A DNA stretch of 64,000 nt, taken from positions 1 to 64,000 of the forward strand of contig WHUX01000133.1 of NCBI GenBank assembly GCA_015179025.1, in the 5' to 3' direction. This DNA is from Terfezia claveryi (Eukaryota; Ascomycota; Pezizomycetes; Pezizales; Pezizaceae). Positions within the stretch are counted from its first letter, which is position 1. Each line of letters begins with the position of its first letter. A model generated the notes under the pieces. It ran no database searches. It saw nothing but the letters and a program-made list of their open reading frames with translations, and was not told where the DNA came from. Position numbers and translations under genes: made by a program. Positions 32,800 to 44,249 of the stretch are shown in pieces.

Positions 32800-35700
32800 C
32801 TAGCAAGGGACCTATCCTGGGTCATTTGTCTTTGTCATCTTTTTCTGTTCCTGCATCTATGTCTGTTGATGAATCTCGCTTGTTTGGCGAGCATTTTGTA
32901 GTACCAATAACTATTAAATTCAATGGTAAAACAGTAGTAACATCAGCTTTCATCGATTGTGGTGCTTCAGGAATAGCCTTCATTAATCAGACCTTTGTCA
33001 GTAAAAATTCAATACCAACAGCCAAGCTAAAGTCCCCCCACCTTCTTGATGTCATTGATGGCCGCCTTATCTCTTCCGGGGCTATTACTGACCTCGCATA
33101 CCTACCTAGTGCCATTGGAGACCATTCGGAAAGCCTCCCCATGTTTGTGACCAAGCTCAAATATTCCATTGTTTTGGGGATCCCCTAGCTCCGAATACAT
33201 GATATCTCCATTAACTTTAGCTCTTACACCTTAAACTTCAATAGTGAGTATTGCGAAAAGCACTGTGGTGCTCCACAGACTGCTGTTAAAGGATTGTGTG
33301 CCCTACCACTCCCGGTCAAGGACCCCAGCCAGGTGGTAGTAGAAAACCCCCCACTAAAACCCCTCGATATCAACTTCATTGGAGCAGGGGCCTTTGCTTA
33401 CCTTACCAGAAGGTACAAACTGAAGGCCCATACTTTGTCAACCTATGAGGTTAACCTGGAAATCAACAAGTTGCGATCTAAGGAAGAATGGAAGTCTATG
33501 GTGCCCAGTGAATACCATGAATATATCGACTTGTTCTCTGAGAAAGCTACAGAAAAACTAGCACCACACTGACTATATGACCACACAATCCCCTTGATGG
33601 AAGGAAAGACCCTACTGTACGGCCCACTCTATGGAATGTCCTGACTGGAATTAGAGGCCCTGAAGAAGTACTTGGAGGAAAATTTGAATAAGAGCTTCAT
33701 CCAGCACAGTTCTTCCCCAGCGGGTGCCCCTGTGCTATTTGTCAAAAAATCAGATGGCTCTCTTCGATTGTGCATGGACTATCGTGGCCTGAATGAAATA
33801 ACGGTGAAGAACAGGTACCCCTTGCCCCTGATCCAGGAGACGTTGGCTAGGCTCTCCAAGGCAAAATGGTTCACCAAATTGGACCTAAGAGGGGCTTATA
33901 ACCTGGTACAGATCACCGAAAGGGAGGAGTGGAAAACCACCTTCCGGACGCATTATGGCCATTTAGAGTACAATGTGATGCCCTTTGGCCTAACCAATAC
34001 CCCTGCATCTTTCCAGCACTTTATTAATGACACCCTGCGGGACTTTCTAGATGTATTCTGCATAGCCTACCTGGATGATATCCTTATCTACTCGGATACC
34101 CTAGTGGAATACAAAATCCACGTCCGACAGGTGCTAGAGAAGCTGGAACAAGCTGGGTTATACCTTAAACCCGAGAAATGCAAATTCCATATCCAAGAGG
34201 TGAAGTACTTGGGCCTGATAATAACCATGGATGGTATCAGAATGGACCCTGCCAAGGTTACTGAAATCCAGGATTAGGAAACCCCTGCCAACCTCAAGGA
34301 TGTACAGGCCTTCTTGGGCTTTGCCAATTTCTACTGCCAGTTCATCCTGGGATATTCAAGAATCATAGCACCACTGACAGCGTTAACCAAGACCAAGGGT
34401 ATGGAAAAGAGCCAACGATTCCAGTGGAGTCTAGAAGCCCAATCCGCCTTCGAGAGGCTCAAGGAAGCCTTCTGCTCAGCCCCGATCCTGGCCCACTTCA
34501 ATCCTGATTATGAATGCATTGTTGAGATAGATGCCTCTAACTATGTCTCCGCAGGAATCCTGTCCCAGAACGATGACAATGGGATCCTTCACCCAGTGGC
34601 CTATTTCTTAAAGAAACACTCCCCGACGGAGTGTAATTACGAAATCTATAATAAAGAATTAATGGCCATTGTGCGAGCATTTGAGGAATGGAGACCATAC
34701 CTGGAATCGGCAAAGGGGGTTATCGAGGTCCTTTCTGACCACAAGAACCTAGAATACTTCACAACCACTAAATTGTTAAACCGCCAACAGGCTAGATAGT
34801 CGGAATTCCTCTCGTGGTTCAACTTCAAGATAAGGTATCGGCCAGGAAAGGCTGGAGGTAAGTCGGATACACTGACCAGGAGATCAGGAGATCTCCCTAA
34901 AGGGGGGGATAAAAGGCTGAAGTACCAGAGTCAAGTGGTACTAAAACCTGAAAATCTTGACCTGGCAGCCAATAGCCTTGCTGTTGCTGATGCTGTTGCT
35001 GACGCTGATACTGATGCTAAAGCTGAAGCGAACCCCGGAGTAGATCTCCTTCTGCGGATACGACGGGCATATGCGGAGGACAACCTGGTTAAGGATATAA
35101 TCACCGCAGTGGAGTCTGGACAGCGCTATCACACCAAGATTTTCCTAGTTGAGTGCACCACTCAGAACGGCCTCCTATACTACCTAGATCAGCTCTATAT
35201 ACCTGAAGGGGAGCTGCGGATGCAGCTGATCAAGCAACACTATAATACCCTGGCTGCGGGTCATCCTGTAGTAGCTAAAATGTTAGAGTTGCTAGCTAGG
35301 CAATATACGTGGATTGACCAACGGAAGGAGGTGGAGCAGTACATACGGAACTACCATGTTTGCAAGCGTGCTAAGCCTACCCGTCATGCTCCTTATGGGA
35401 CCCTGAAGCCCCTGGAGATCCTAGACCAGCCTTGGCAACACCTAACCATGGACTTTGTGACTGGGTTGCTGGAGGATTTGGGGTTTAACGCTATTCTTAT
35501 GGTAGTAGACCGATTGACCAAAATAAGGCATGTTATACCTTGCCATGATACCTGTTCTGCCCGGGACCTCGCCGGCCTCTACCTCAACCATGTATTCCGC
35601 TACCATGGTCTCCCCAAGTCAGTCATCTCGGACCGCGGCCCCCAATTCGTCTCGGACTTCTGGAAGGTATTCTGCGAGATTCTGAGAATCAACGTACACC

Positions 35701-36506
35701 TCTCCATGGTGTATCACACCCAAACAGATGGTCAGTCTGAGTGAATAAATGCAATCATGGAGCAGTACCTGAGAGCATACATCAATTACTAGCAAAACAA
35801 CTGGGTTTCGCTGCTGACAACCTGTAAGTTCGCCGCTAACAACCATTTCTCGGAGTCTCTAAAAACCTCCCCGTTCCTGGCCAATTATAGCTTGCACCCT
35901 CATTTTGTGGACTCTCTAGCACCTCTGCACAAGGCTAGGAAGAACACTCCAGCTAAGGAGTTCGCCATGGAGATTGCTGAGTTGCACTCCACTCTAAGAG
36001 CCGAACTGGTATATGCTCAAGCTAGGCAAGCGGAGTATGCGAACGGATCACGGTTGCCAGCCCCTAAGTATCAGCCAGGAGATAAGGTGTGGCTCTCCAG
36101 CAGGCACTTCCAGACTGAATGGCCATCTCGCAAGCTCGACCATAAGTTCCTGAGTCCATTCGAGGTGGTGGCCGCTGTGGGCACTCATGCCTATTGATTG
36201 AGGTTCCCCAAGGACATCAAACGCTACCCAGTTGTATACATATCGGAAATTGAGCCAGTGGCTAACAATCCCCTCTCAGGGCAGAAACACCCCCCACCTC
36301 CTCTAGTAGTTATCGAAGGTGAAGAGGAATGGGAGGTGGAGGAAGTGCTGGACTCGCGAAAGAGGTATGGGCATCTGCAGTACAAGGTTAAATGGGTAGG
36401 GGACAAGGAGGCTACCTGGCAACCTGCTGAGGACCTGGAAAATGCTCAGGATCTGGTCTCCCTATTCCATTAGCGATACTCGAGGAAGCCTCGTCCGGTT
36501 GAGTAA
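32800..36506 (+). pseudogene. Pol of G6, nearly complete
   Basis: Protease with IDCGASGIAF at about 32951-32980. RT 33600-34300 with intact [10 protein letters not shown] near 34066. RNase H 34360-34900 ([19 protein letters not shown]; a TAG at 34797). Integrase 34935-36190: zinc domain with H-x7-H and NYHVCK (first Cys changed to Tyr), core with MDFVTGLLED, ISDRGPQF and TDGQSE followed directly by TGA at about 35742. Chromodomain 36310-36473 (YKVKWVGDKEATWQPAEDLENA). The C-terminal stop is TAA 36504-36506 in relatives' terms, though a TAG lies just earlier at about 36471. Inactivating stops are few: at about 33187, 33570, 34275, 34797, 35742, 35789 and 36195. Confidence 0.9.
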
Positions 36507-36703
36507 TCTCTCTATGTCTGAGTTGGGGTTCCTGTCCTTGTTCTTGTTGTTGTCTCTGTTATCACCTACGACACAGGTGATAGGTCTTTGTTGTTTGGAG
36601 TTGGGGTTCTCGTTCTTACACTTGTTGTTGTTTCCTGTATTGATTTTGCCGGTTGCTATGCCCAGGCCTCCGTCGCTGAAGCTCCAGCCTAAAGGGGGAA
36701 TAG

Positions 36704-37296
36704 TGTCATAACCGTTTTCTTCGTCTTGATTTGATACTCGAACAGGCTTGTTTGGGTGTCGTACTGTTCTGATACTCGAATAGGCTTGTTCGGGTGTCGT
36801 TGATGGGTGATTGTTATCTTAGCTTCCGAGATAGGAATCTCGGGAAGCTTATTCCTTCCACGGCCTTGGCCTGGAATCATGTATATATATCTTCGTTTCT
36901 CCGCCCTCTTTTGGATCCCCATCAATGTCTTGTATACCTAATACAGGATCTTGTCTCTCCGTGAAGGTGTACCTCCCTTGTACACCCCCTCGTCTTGCCT
37001 TGTCCCGTAAATAACTCTGCAGTACAGCTGCCCCCCTCCGACACATGTGGCAACTACCTTTGCGTGTCTCATGCCCCTTGCCCTCTGCTCCTCTTGCCTC
37101 CTGCTCTTGCCCTCCATCCCAGCCTTCCCCAGTCACACACGTAACGTTCCTACGTGTGTGTTACCCTAGCCCTGCCCTTGCCTTGCCCCTAGCCTTTCCC
37201 CAGATCACACACGTAGCACTCCTATATGTGCGATTCCCCCTTGCCACTGCCCCGGCCTACCCCTTGGTTGCCTTGTCCCCCAGAGCCCTCGTTACA
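36704..37296 (+). repeat. 3' LTR of G6
   Basis: 593 bp, TGTCATAACC to CGTTACA, preceded by the polypurine tract CCTAAAGGGGGAATAG and followed by the target duplication TCTAT. Confidence 0.93.
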
Positions 37297-37301
37297 TCTA
37301 T

Positions 37302-38970
37302 AGCTACAACTCATAATATATCATGAGCCTAGTGATTTTGACTAAATACATACCCATGGAAACAAGTATGCTCTACAATCTGGTTATACTAATATCTCGC
37401 CAAGATCAGCTAAAAACCCAATATTCCCCTTTCCAATATGACCTCTCTGAAGACCTACCTCTCCCTCCTCAACCCTCTATATAGGCCAGGTATCTAGCGA
37501 GTAAGCCTGTAATGACTAGAAGGGTATTACCTAGTATCTGTATTTATATCAAAATAGGCTCTATAGTAGCAGCCTTAAATATGATTAAATAGTATACAAT
37601 TAAAAAAAACTCCAAAATGAATAATTTTAAGAATTAACTAAATTTGCTCTATTTCTACTACCTTGGGCTCTCACCTTTCCCCTTTCTATAGCCTCCTCTC
37701 CTCAACATTCTCCATCACTGTAGAAAGGTCCTTAATAGCTCTAAAAGCTTCAATACTACCCCTTTCAACAATTATGCCCCTAATAGCTACTCCTATCCTC
37801 TATGCCTCTATAGGCTGAATATTGTATAAATAGGCCCAAAACAACTAGAAGACCTATACCTACTTAAGTATTTATCTATAGTACTGAAGGTGGAGTGTAT
37901 AAAATAGTAATATCAGAAGGCTTCAAAATCTCCCCAAATATATACTTTTGAAAGCTGTTATCCAGTCAACCAAATGCACCCTTCTATACCTTGCTAGATC
38001 TACCTAGTCCAAACCTGCTTTACTAGTAAAAAAGTGCTTTCCTCCAGAGCATCCTCAGCACTCCTATAGAGACCTATAATAGCTTTGGAGCTCTAATAAC
38101 CCCCATATTTTAGGTTGCTTTAATCATATAATCTATAGGTATCTCAACATATACTTAGCTAAAGCAAGCTGCTGGTAGCGTTAGTCTGGTTTAGTAGTGT
38201 ACTGAGTTAAATACTCAGTTGAGGGCTAGGTTGGTACTAGCTAGATACTAGTAGTCTGCTATGCTAAATCATTAAATTAGATGTACTAGACTGATGCTAG
38301 ATTAGCTATTGAGAAATATGGAGCAGCCTAGGAGTAGTAATATTTAAAAGGTTGGACTTTAGCTTAATGGTGAGCAAATAGTTGCTGTGAGGAGGTTGAA
38401 ATAACTACAGGGGAGCCAGTAAACCCTCCAAATGCAAGCAACCTATAAAGGCTAAGGTAGGTTATTAGAGCTTATAGCACTATTTGTGACCTCTTTATAG
38501 TGATGGAGAATGCTGGCTATAGAGAGGGGGAGAAGGTAAGGGTCTAGGGTAGTAGAAATAGAGCAAATTTAGTTAATTCTTAAAATTGCTCATTTTGGAG
38601 TTTTTTTTAATTGCATACCATTTGATCATATTTAAGGCTGCTGCTATAGAGGCTATTTTAATATAAATACAGATACTAGGTAATGCTCTTCTAGTCATTA
38701 CAGGCTCACCCACTAGGTACTTGGCCTATATGAGGATTGAGGGGGAAGAGATAGGTCTTTAGGAAGGTTATATTAGAAGGAGGGATATTGAGTCTTCGGC
38801 TGATCTTGGCAGGATGTGAGCATAACCAGATTGTAGAGCGTACTCGTTTCCATAGGTATGCATTTAGCCAGAATCACTAGGCTCATGATATATCACAAGT
38901 TGTAGCTGGAGACGCTGTTGCAGGGGGTTTGCAAGGGCAGGGGTACCGGTAGCGATTCTAGAATTAAAAC
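37302..38970. repeat. Inverted-repeat arms of M1
   Basis: The left arm (37302 to about 37740, beginning GCTACAACTC) matches the right arm (about 38450-38915) inverted, for example CTACAATCTGGTTAT at 37373 and its complement near 38845. A clear block starts with CTCCAAAATGA at 37610 on the left and ends TCATTTTGGAG at about 38604 on the right. The match continues leftwards into 30907-30940 across G6. Differences are mostly C/T and G/A. The centre (about 37740-38450) is AT-rich and has no readable gene. Confidence 0.85.
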
Positions 38971-39062
38971 CGAAAGTCTTGGCAGACAACACTAGCCTCG
39001 TAGCAACAACCTCTAACTTCTGGGGCGAACCTACAATATATTAACCTGGTTCTACGAGGCTA

Positions 39063-39634
39063 AGTGGGTGGGGATTGTGATGGTGTAGATAAGTACAGTT
39101 ATGTACCTTGTTGTTTCCTTGGTACAGCGCTGTGCATTATGCCAAGTATATACGGTTATTTTCGTGCATACTTATGCTACAAATCGGGTTTTCAATTTAT
39201 TATAACTGTAGCTAGGCCAATATACGCTAGGTAGCGCCATGCGTCAAGTACTTAAACGTTACTTAGCACTACTTACGTTGTAGTATCTGGATATTCATCT
39301 CTAATAAAGGTCTGAATGCACTTCGGACAACTCTAGGTAGAGGTGTATATTTGCTGGCTTTCCACGCACACCACTGCAGGGCCTAGCCAGCCAGCCGCTG
39401 AGTGTGAGAAAAAGACGACATAGAAGATTGTAGGTATTACTTGGTATCTATCCTCCCCTGAGGCTATGGCTACCTCTTCTCCGCGGTGAAGATCTGGGTG
39501 TAGCTTACTTTAAGTAGCCAAGTACATGTAAATCTCAAGGTGATTGTACTGAGTATCATCAACAGCGCTGACTTACCCTGAACTAAATGATCATCTCCGT
39601 ATTACATATGTGGTGACAAGAACATATAGCTCAC
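39063..39634. other. Gene-free stretch between M1 and EFM7
   Basis: No coding similarity or RNA gene seen. It begins with the 9-bp duplication of M1 (39063-39071). The part nearest EFM7 should hold its 3' untranslated region. Confidence 0.6.
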
Positions 39635-40566
39635 TCATCCCACCACGCTCATCTCTGCTTGCCCTTCTCCCCACCGCAACTTATACCCAAATACCCTCCT
39701 CCTCAACTCCCTATCTCCTCTATCGCTCTCAAACATTGGCTCTGGCAGCACCTCCTCCAAAACCTTATCGACAGCCAGCCCTCCTTCCCTCGCCAACTCA
39801 AAGAATGCCATGTCCTTCTCATACAGCCAGGGCCTATGCGGGGTGAAGAACACCACTGCACATGCTGTCGGGTCTGATTTTGAGAGGGTGAGGAGGACTG
39901 TATTTATGAGGGAGTGGTGCTCGGAGTGGTTGAAGAGCACATCGGAGAGGATCAGAAGGGAGAAGACGTTTGTGTTTGTGTTTATGTTAGTTGGGTTGGT
40001 GGTTTGTGAGTGGTGAGTGGTAAGAGGATCGCATATCTCTGCCTCGATAATATCGGGGAGGAGCGGCGTGGGGTCCCGGCCCCAGAGGTATCCTCTCGCA
40101 AAGACGCGGTGTTGATCGAGTAGCGGCGTGTGGTCGATATTATATTGAATATTGGAAATCAGCGCCGCAGAGGGGTAGTCCGTAATAACTACCTTCGAAT
40201 TCGCCAGATAAGTTTCTCAAGGTTCATTTCACTACATCTTTGGGTACTTTGGACTTGGGGGTTTACCCTCCGAGCTCCCCCAACCGCACCACAGACTATC
40301 CCGGGTAAGCCGGCGCCGGCGCCGAGTTCAAGCACATCTTTCCCGGTAACTAGGGAGGAGGCATGCCGCTCGAGGTAATGCGCGAGAACGCGCGCGGAGT
40401 TCCAGAGGTGGTGGCCCCAGAGGGAGTCATGGCCAACGAGGCGGAGGGTTAGGGTGGGGCCGGAAAGGAGGGTGTGGGTGCTGAAGGATGGAGGGGGCGT
40501 GGTAGGGCGATAGGAGGGGGGTTCTTTGAAGAGGTCGAGGTAGTAGTCCGCTTCGGTATCGCTCAT
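39635..40566 (-). CDS. EFM7: EFM7-type protein N-terminal and lysine methyltransferase (two exons)
   Basis: Exons 40566-40267 and 40192-39635, 285 residues; the intron 40193-40266 (74 bp) starts GTAAAC, ends CGAAG and is in phase 0. The start ATG at 40564-40566 gives MSDTEADYYLDLFKEPPSY. The S-adenosylmethionine-binding motif DVLELGAGAGLPGIV is in exon 1; exon 2 carries VVITDYPSAAL, GYLWGRDPTPLL, ILSDVLFNHSEHH and FFTPHRPWLYEKDMAFFELA, all typical of EFM7 (formerly NNT1). In yeast EFM7 methylates the N-terminal region of translation elongation factor 1A in the cytosol. A short Thr/Asn-rich insertion (HHSQTTNPTNINTNTN) precedes ILSD. It is divergently transcribed from KTI12 with 207 bp between starts. 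No stops or RIP-like damage. Confidence 0.92.
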
Positions 40567-40773
40567 CTCGGGGGGCAAGGGGTGGGGGCGCGATGCTGCA
40601 ATTCGAGCAGGAAGCTTTGTGGAGCTTATATCCGTATGCAACTTGTAAATCTTGGCAACGCATATGCAGCTGTCAGCTTGACGTATGACGCCCCGCTCGC
40701 CGATATCACCCCCCTCCCCAACCCCCTCGCCTCCACACAACTCTCGGAGAGGAGACAAACTCCATATCCCGCC
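40567..40773. promoter_or_regulatory. Shared intergenic region of EFM7 and KTI12
   Basis: 207 bp separate the two start codons, so any core promoter signals must serve both genes or overlap. The half next to KTI12 is C-rich (CACCCCCCTCCCC). No clear TATA box in the correct position for either gene. Confidence 0.6.
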
Positions 40774-42033
40774 ATGCCTGTAATCTCCAGACTCTCCCCC
40801 CCCAAACATATACATCCATCCTACTGGTAGCTAACAAACACCAAACACTCCTCCACAGCTGATAATACTCACCGGCTACCCCTGCTCCGGCAAAACCACC
40901 CGAGCCCTCGAGCTCCGCGACTTCTTTATCGAACGCATCGCTGCCGCGCAAGCCGCCCAAAAAACTGGCCTCTCCGTCCCCTCCACCCCACAGCGCTGCT
41001 CCTCCACCGACGATCTCCGCTCCACAACTACAGCCATAAACACAACCATCCACCCCAACCCCCCCTTCGACCCATCCGAAACCGCCCGAATTTCCTGCCT
41101 CAAAGTCCACCTCATCAACATCGACTCCCTACACATCCCACGCACCTCCTATCGCGATGCCCGCTCCGAGAAAGAATCCCGCTCGACAGAATACTCCGCC
41201 ATCAAGCGGCACCTAAGCAGGGACAATATTGTGATCTCCGATTCTTTGAACTACATTAAAGGCTACCGGTACCAGCTGTACTGCGAGGCAAAGGCCCTCC
41301 TTACCCCATCCTGCGTCGTACACATCGCCTCCCCTCCCGAGAAATGCCGGTTATGGAATTCCTCCCGCAACGCCTCCCACGCGCCAGACCCACATAGCCC
41401 TGCTCCGCCGGGATCCTCCTTGCCCCCACCCGACGTAATGATGTGTATCCTCCCCGTGGAGGGCGAGGCCCATAAGAAACAACTCACCGCCGCCACCCCC
41501 GCGTGGGAGGAAGATATCCTTGAGAACCTAATCTTTAGATATGAAGAGCCTAATGGAATGACTCGTTGGGACAGCCCACTATTCACCGTTCCATGGGTTG
41601 ATGAGAGAATGGACTGTGAGGCAATCTGGGACGCAGTAGTAGGAAAGGAAGCAGGAGCAAAAATCAAGGCTAATGTTGCGACGATTATTAAACCTGCGAC
41701 AGAGGCGGATTATTTGCATGAGTTGGATAAGACGACGCAGGAGATCGTGTCGCTGATACTGGAGGCGCAGAGGAATGGGATGGTTGGGGGGGAATTGACG
41801 GTACCAGATTGTAAAGAAGTGAGTAATTGATTTTTTATTATGAATTGGGATTGGGATGGAGGGTGGGGCTAATTGGTGGGTGGTGGTAGGTTTTGAACCT
41901 TCCCCCGACCACGGTCTCGTTGCCGCAGTTGCAGAGGATTAGGAGACAGTATATTTCACTGAATAGGCATCATGCGCAGGCGAAGAGCAGGATAAAGGAG
42001 TTGTTTGTAGGATATTTGAATACGAATGTTTGA
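40774..42033 (+). CDS. KTI12: KTI12, Elongator-associated P-loop protein (three exons)
   Basis: Exons 40774-40779, 40859-41818 and 41890-42033; 369 residues. Exon 1 encodes only Met-Pro, joined in phase to LIILTGYPCSGKTTRA, the Walker A loop at residues 3-18. Introns are 79 bp (GTAATC...CACAG) and 71 bp (GTGAGT...GGTAG), both phase 0. Exon 2 contains VHLINIDSLHIPR, then IVISDSLNYIKGYRYQLYCEAK and FTVPWVDERMDCEAIWDAV. Exon 3 encodes LPPTTVSLPQLQRIRRQYISLN, a typical KTI12 C-terminus that fixes the third exon. KTI12 proteins bind ATP and tRNA and act with Elongator in modifying wobble uridines. An insert between the P-loop helix and the VHLINIDS strand (about residues 30-75) seems long. The upstream neighbour EFM7 also serves translation. 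Confidence 0.93.
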
Positions 42034-43718
42034 AAGTTATATCCTTCTTTTTGTGTGTATAGTATGGTTTATGTATAATATTCTAGAAATAGGGTTATGG
42101 TTTCAGTGAATATGCTTTAATATTTGAGATATTACTCTACCGCATCCACTGGTGTATAACGGTCCTTGTCAGTTTAAAGACAAGGGTCGAGCTTATACAG
42201 TAAAGGTGATATCCAAGCGCAATGGTAACACGCTCACTGAGGTATAACGGTCCCCAGTTTATTGAGAAAGTGCACTAATGCTACCTATGTCTTTAGTGGA
42301 TGCGGTAGTTGAATATAATATATAGTTGAATATAATATATATATCATAGCGTAGGAAGTAAGCACACTTAGCTAGCACCATAAGCCTTGAGCCTATACAA
42401 TAGCTACGATGGTTCTGGGCCTGTTTTTTCCTTCTGACTTCATACTTCTTCGGGCAGGCCATTTCCACTAAACCTGCTGGAGGGCTCATAGACACGCCAG
42501 TGTGAATGTCGACTTTGCAGAATTAAATGAGTACGGAGATGAACAACAAAAGTCATTTCTCCATTCTTCTTTGGGAAAACCCTGCATATGTCAACATAAA
42601 ACATGTAGATTGCTTGTGGCGGTCGTTGGCTTCAAGTGCCGTTCAATTTGGAAATCAGCAGCTATGGGTATGGCGAGTTATACCAAAAACATCTCTTTAT
42701 AACTAAAGTAGCAAAAGTTTAAGGGATTAATCAGTTGTATTTTGGATGGAATATCAATCAGCACGCTTAGTAAAACTATCTTTAATACAAGATCAGCAGA
42801 GGAACATTAGCGCTACAATAATTTCAATAAATCCCTAGATATATTGTAGAATTTTAGAAGCTCCTTTTAAGAGTTATAGAGAAGGGTATTTCAATAGATA
42901 TTTATTTGCCCAAAGGAATTTTATTTTAATATATATGTAAATTTATAGAAGTTGGTTGATAGTATCTTTTTGAAGGAGCTCGCTTTCTTACATAATTGCA
43001 GTTGGGATTGATGGAAATAGTAAAAAATTCACCACTTACATGAGGCTGTAGTTGAGAAAGAAATTATTAAAGATGCTAGGTATATATACTAGACTCAGTT
43101 GGAAGGAACTCTTATTAGCAATTGAGATAAGGGGGCTATTAACAGCTCAATCAGCTGTTAATAGAGGCACACTTTTTAATTTTTTTTTGCTACATTCATT
43201 TAAAAGGTAAGAATTTTACAGATTACTTCATATAAAACAAACAAACTCATATTTCCTATTACTGTAGGCAAGCATTTCTCAAATAAATATCAGAATGTAT
43301 TATTAGGCTATTGCTAATACTAAAACAGTAGATGAATATACCTCTCAAAAATAAGCAAGTTAGTGCAGTTTAATGTTAATATACTGAAATTTATTTCTTA
43401 GGGCCCATATTGTCATATATCAACTTTATCCGGATTTACAAGTCGTTAGCATAGAGATTCCCGAATAACGGCAATAGATAGCATGGACAGTGCATAACAA
43501 ATGGAAGTAGGGAATACTCGGGAACACGAACCTACAATATATTAACCTGGTTCTATGAGGCTAGGGAAAACTGGTGAATAAGACTCCTTGCTTGTATCTG
43601 AATCATACTCTCAAAATCTGAGTCAGGGACGCTAATCTGCCCACAACTAGTAACGCGCCTACCACAAAAAGGAAAGAGTAAAGTTACAGACAAGTAGTCT
43701 CGTGCCCAGAAAAAGAGT
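42034..43718. other. AT-rich region between KTI12 and G7
   Basis: No gene found. It holds the small inverted-repeat element at 42137-42308 and a 37-bp repeat at 43527-43563. The stretch 42750-43450 is strongly AT-rich with stops in all frames and may be an old mutated transposon, but I cannot assign it. Confidence 0.6.
42137..42308. mobile_element. Small inverted-repeat element (MITE-like), 172 bp
   Basis: Perfect 14-bp terminal inverted repeats: CTACCGCATCCACT (42137-42150) and AGTGGATGCGGTAG (42295-42308). Inside, GTATAACGGTCC occurs twice (about 42154 and 42243). No coding capacity. No clear target duplication. Confidence 0.6.
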
Positions 43719-44213
43719 TGTCACAACCATCCCCTCCTAGCCTAGTTCTGCGAGTTCGACTCTTATTATGACTGTTATTCCGTATTGGTTATCATGGTTA
43801 TCTCAGCTCCCGAGATAAGGGGTCTCGGGAACCTTATTCCTTCCGGTGGCCTTGGCCAGCCCAGAAGGAAGCCTGTATATATAGTGCGCTCTCTCCACCC
43901 TCTCGTTGGATCCCTATCCAACGTCTTGTACATCCAATACAGGGCCTTGCTTCTCTCCACATTGGTGCATCTCCCTTGTGCACCTCCTTATCTCGCCTCG
44001 ACTCTGCAGCCCTGCTGCCTCCCTTGACACACACGGCAACTGCTTCCACGTGTCTCGTGTCCCTTGCCCTCTATCCCTCTTGCCTCTTGCCATTGCCTCC
44101 CGTCTCAACCTCCCCCTGGTCACACACGTAGCGTTCCTACGTGTGTATTATCCTAGCCTTGCCCTTGCCCCGGCATACTTCTTGGTCGCCTTGCCCCCTG
44201 AGCCGTCGTTACA
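43719..44213 (+). repeat. 5' LTR of G7
   Basis: TGTCACAACC to CGTTACA. Palindrome CCCGAGA...TCTCGGG at 43809-43829, TATA-like run at 43876-43884, hairpin GTTGGATCCCTATCCAAC at about 43905-43922. ATCCAACGT (43916-43924) is complementary to ACGTTGGAT just after the LTR (44216-44224). Confidence 0.92.
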
Positions 44214-44249
44214 CTACGTTGGATCCTTTGGACCAACTGGTAAGCAGTC

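Larger units (their letters stand above)
30941..37296 (+). mobile_element. Ty3/gypsy chromovirus G6
   Basis: Two 593-bp LTRs (30941-31533 and 36704-37296) flanked by a perfect duplication TCTAT (30936-30940 and 37297-37301). Same protein lineage as G1/G2/G7 (DCGA protease, chromodomain) but a diverged LTR, hence another subfamily. It is the least damaged of the gypsy pol regions here. Inserted in the left arm of M1. Confidence 0.94.
24908..39062. mobile_element. Mutator-like foldback DNA element M1, split by C5 and G6
   Basis: Left end TAGCCTCATAGAACTAG (24908-24924); right end, reverse-complemented, TAGCCTCGTAGAACCAG (39062-39046): 15 of 17 identical, both differences transitions. Flanks are AGTGAGTGG (24899-24907) and AGTGGGTGG (39063-39071), a 9-bp duplication with one G-to-A change, the size made by Mutator-like transposases. 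Without C5 and G6 it is about 1.95 kb. Inner arms (30907-30940 plus 37302 to about 37740, against about 38450-38970) are long inverted repeats. No transposase is readable, so it would be non-autonomous. The link between the 17-bp ends and the inner arms is inferred from position. Confidence 0.7.

Noticed and set aside
42980..43180. Possible remnant of a DNA transposase
   Set aside because: Short fragments look suggestive, but stops occur in all frames and no motif can be named.
42573..43572. 9-bp duplication GGGAAAACC/GGGAAAACT marking a second M1 copy
   Set aside because: The left site is not followed by the TAGCCTC end, so the similarity is probably chance or the copy is truncated.
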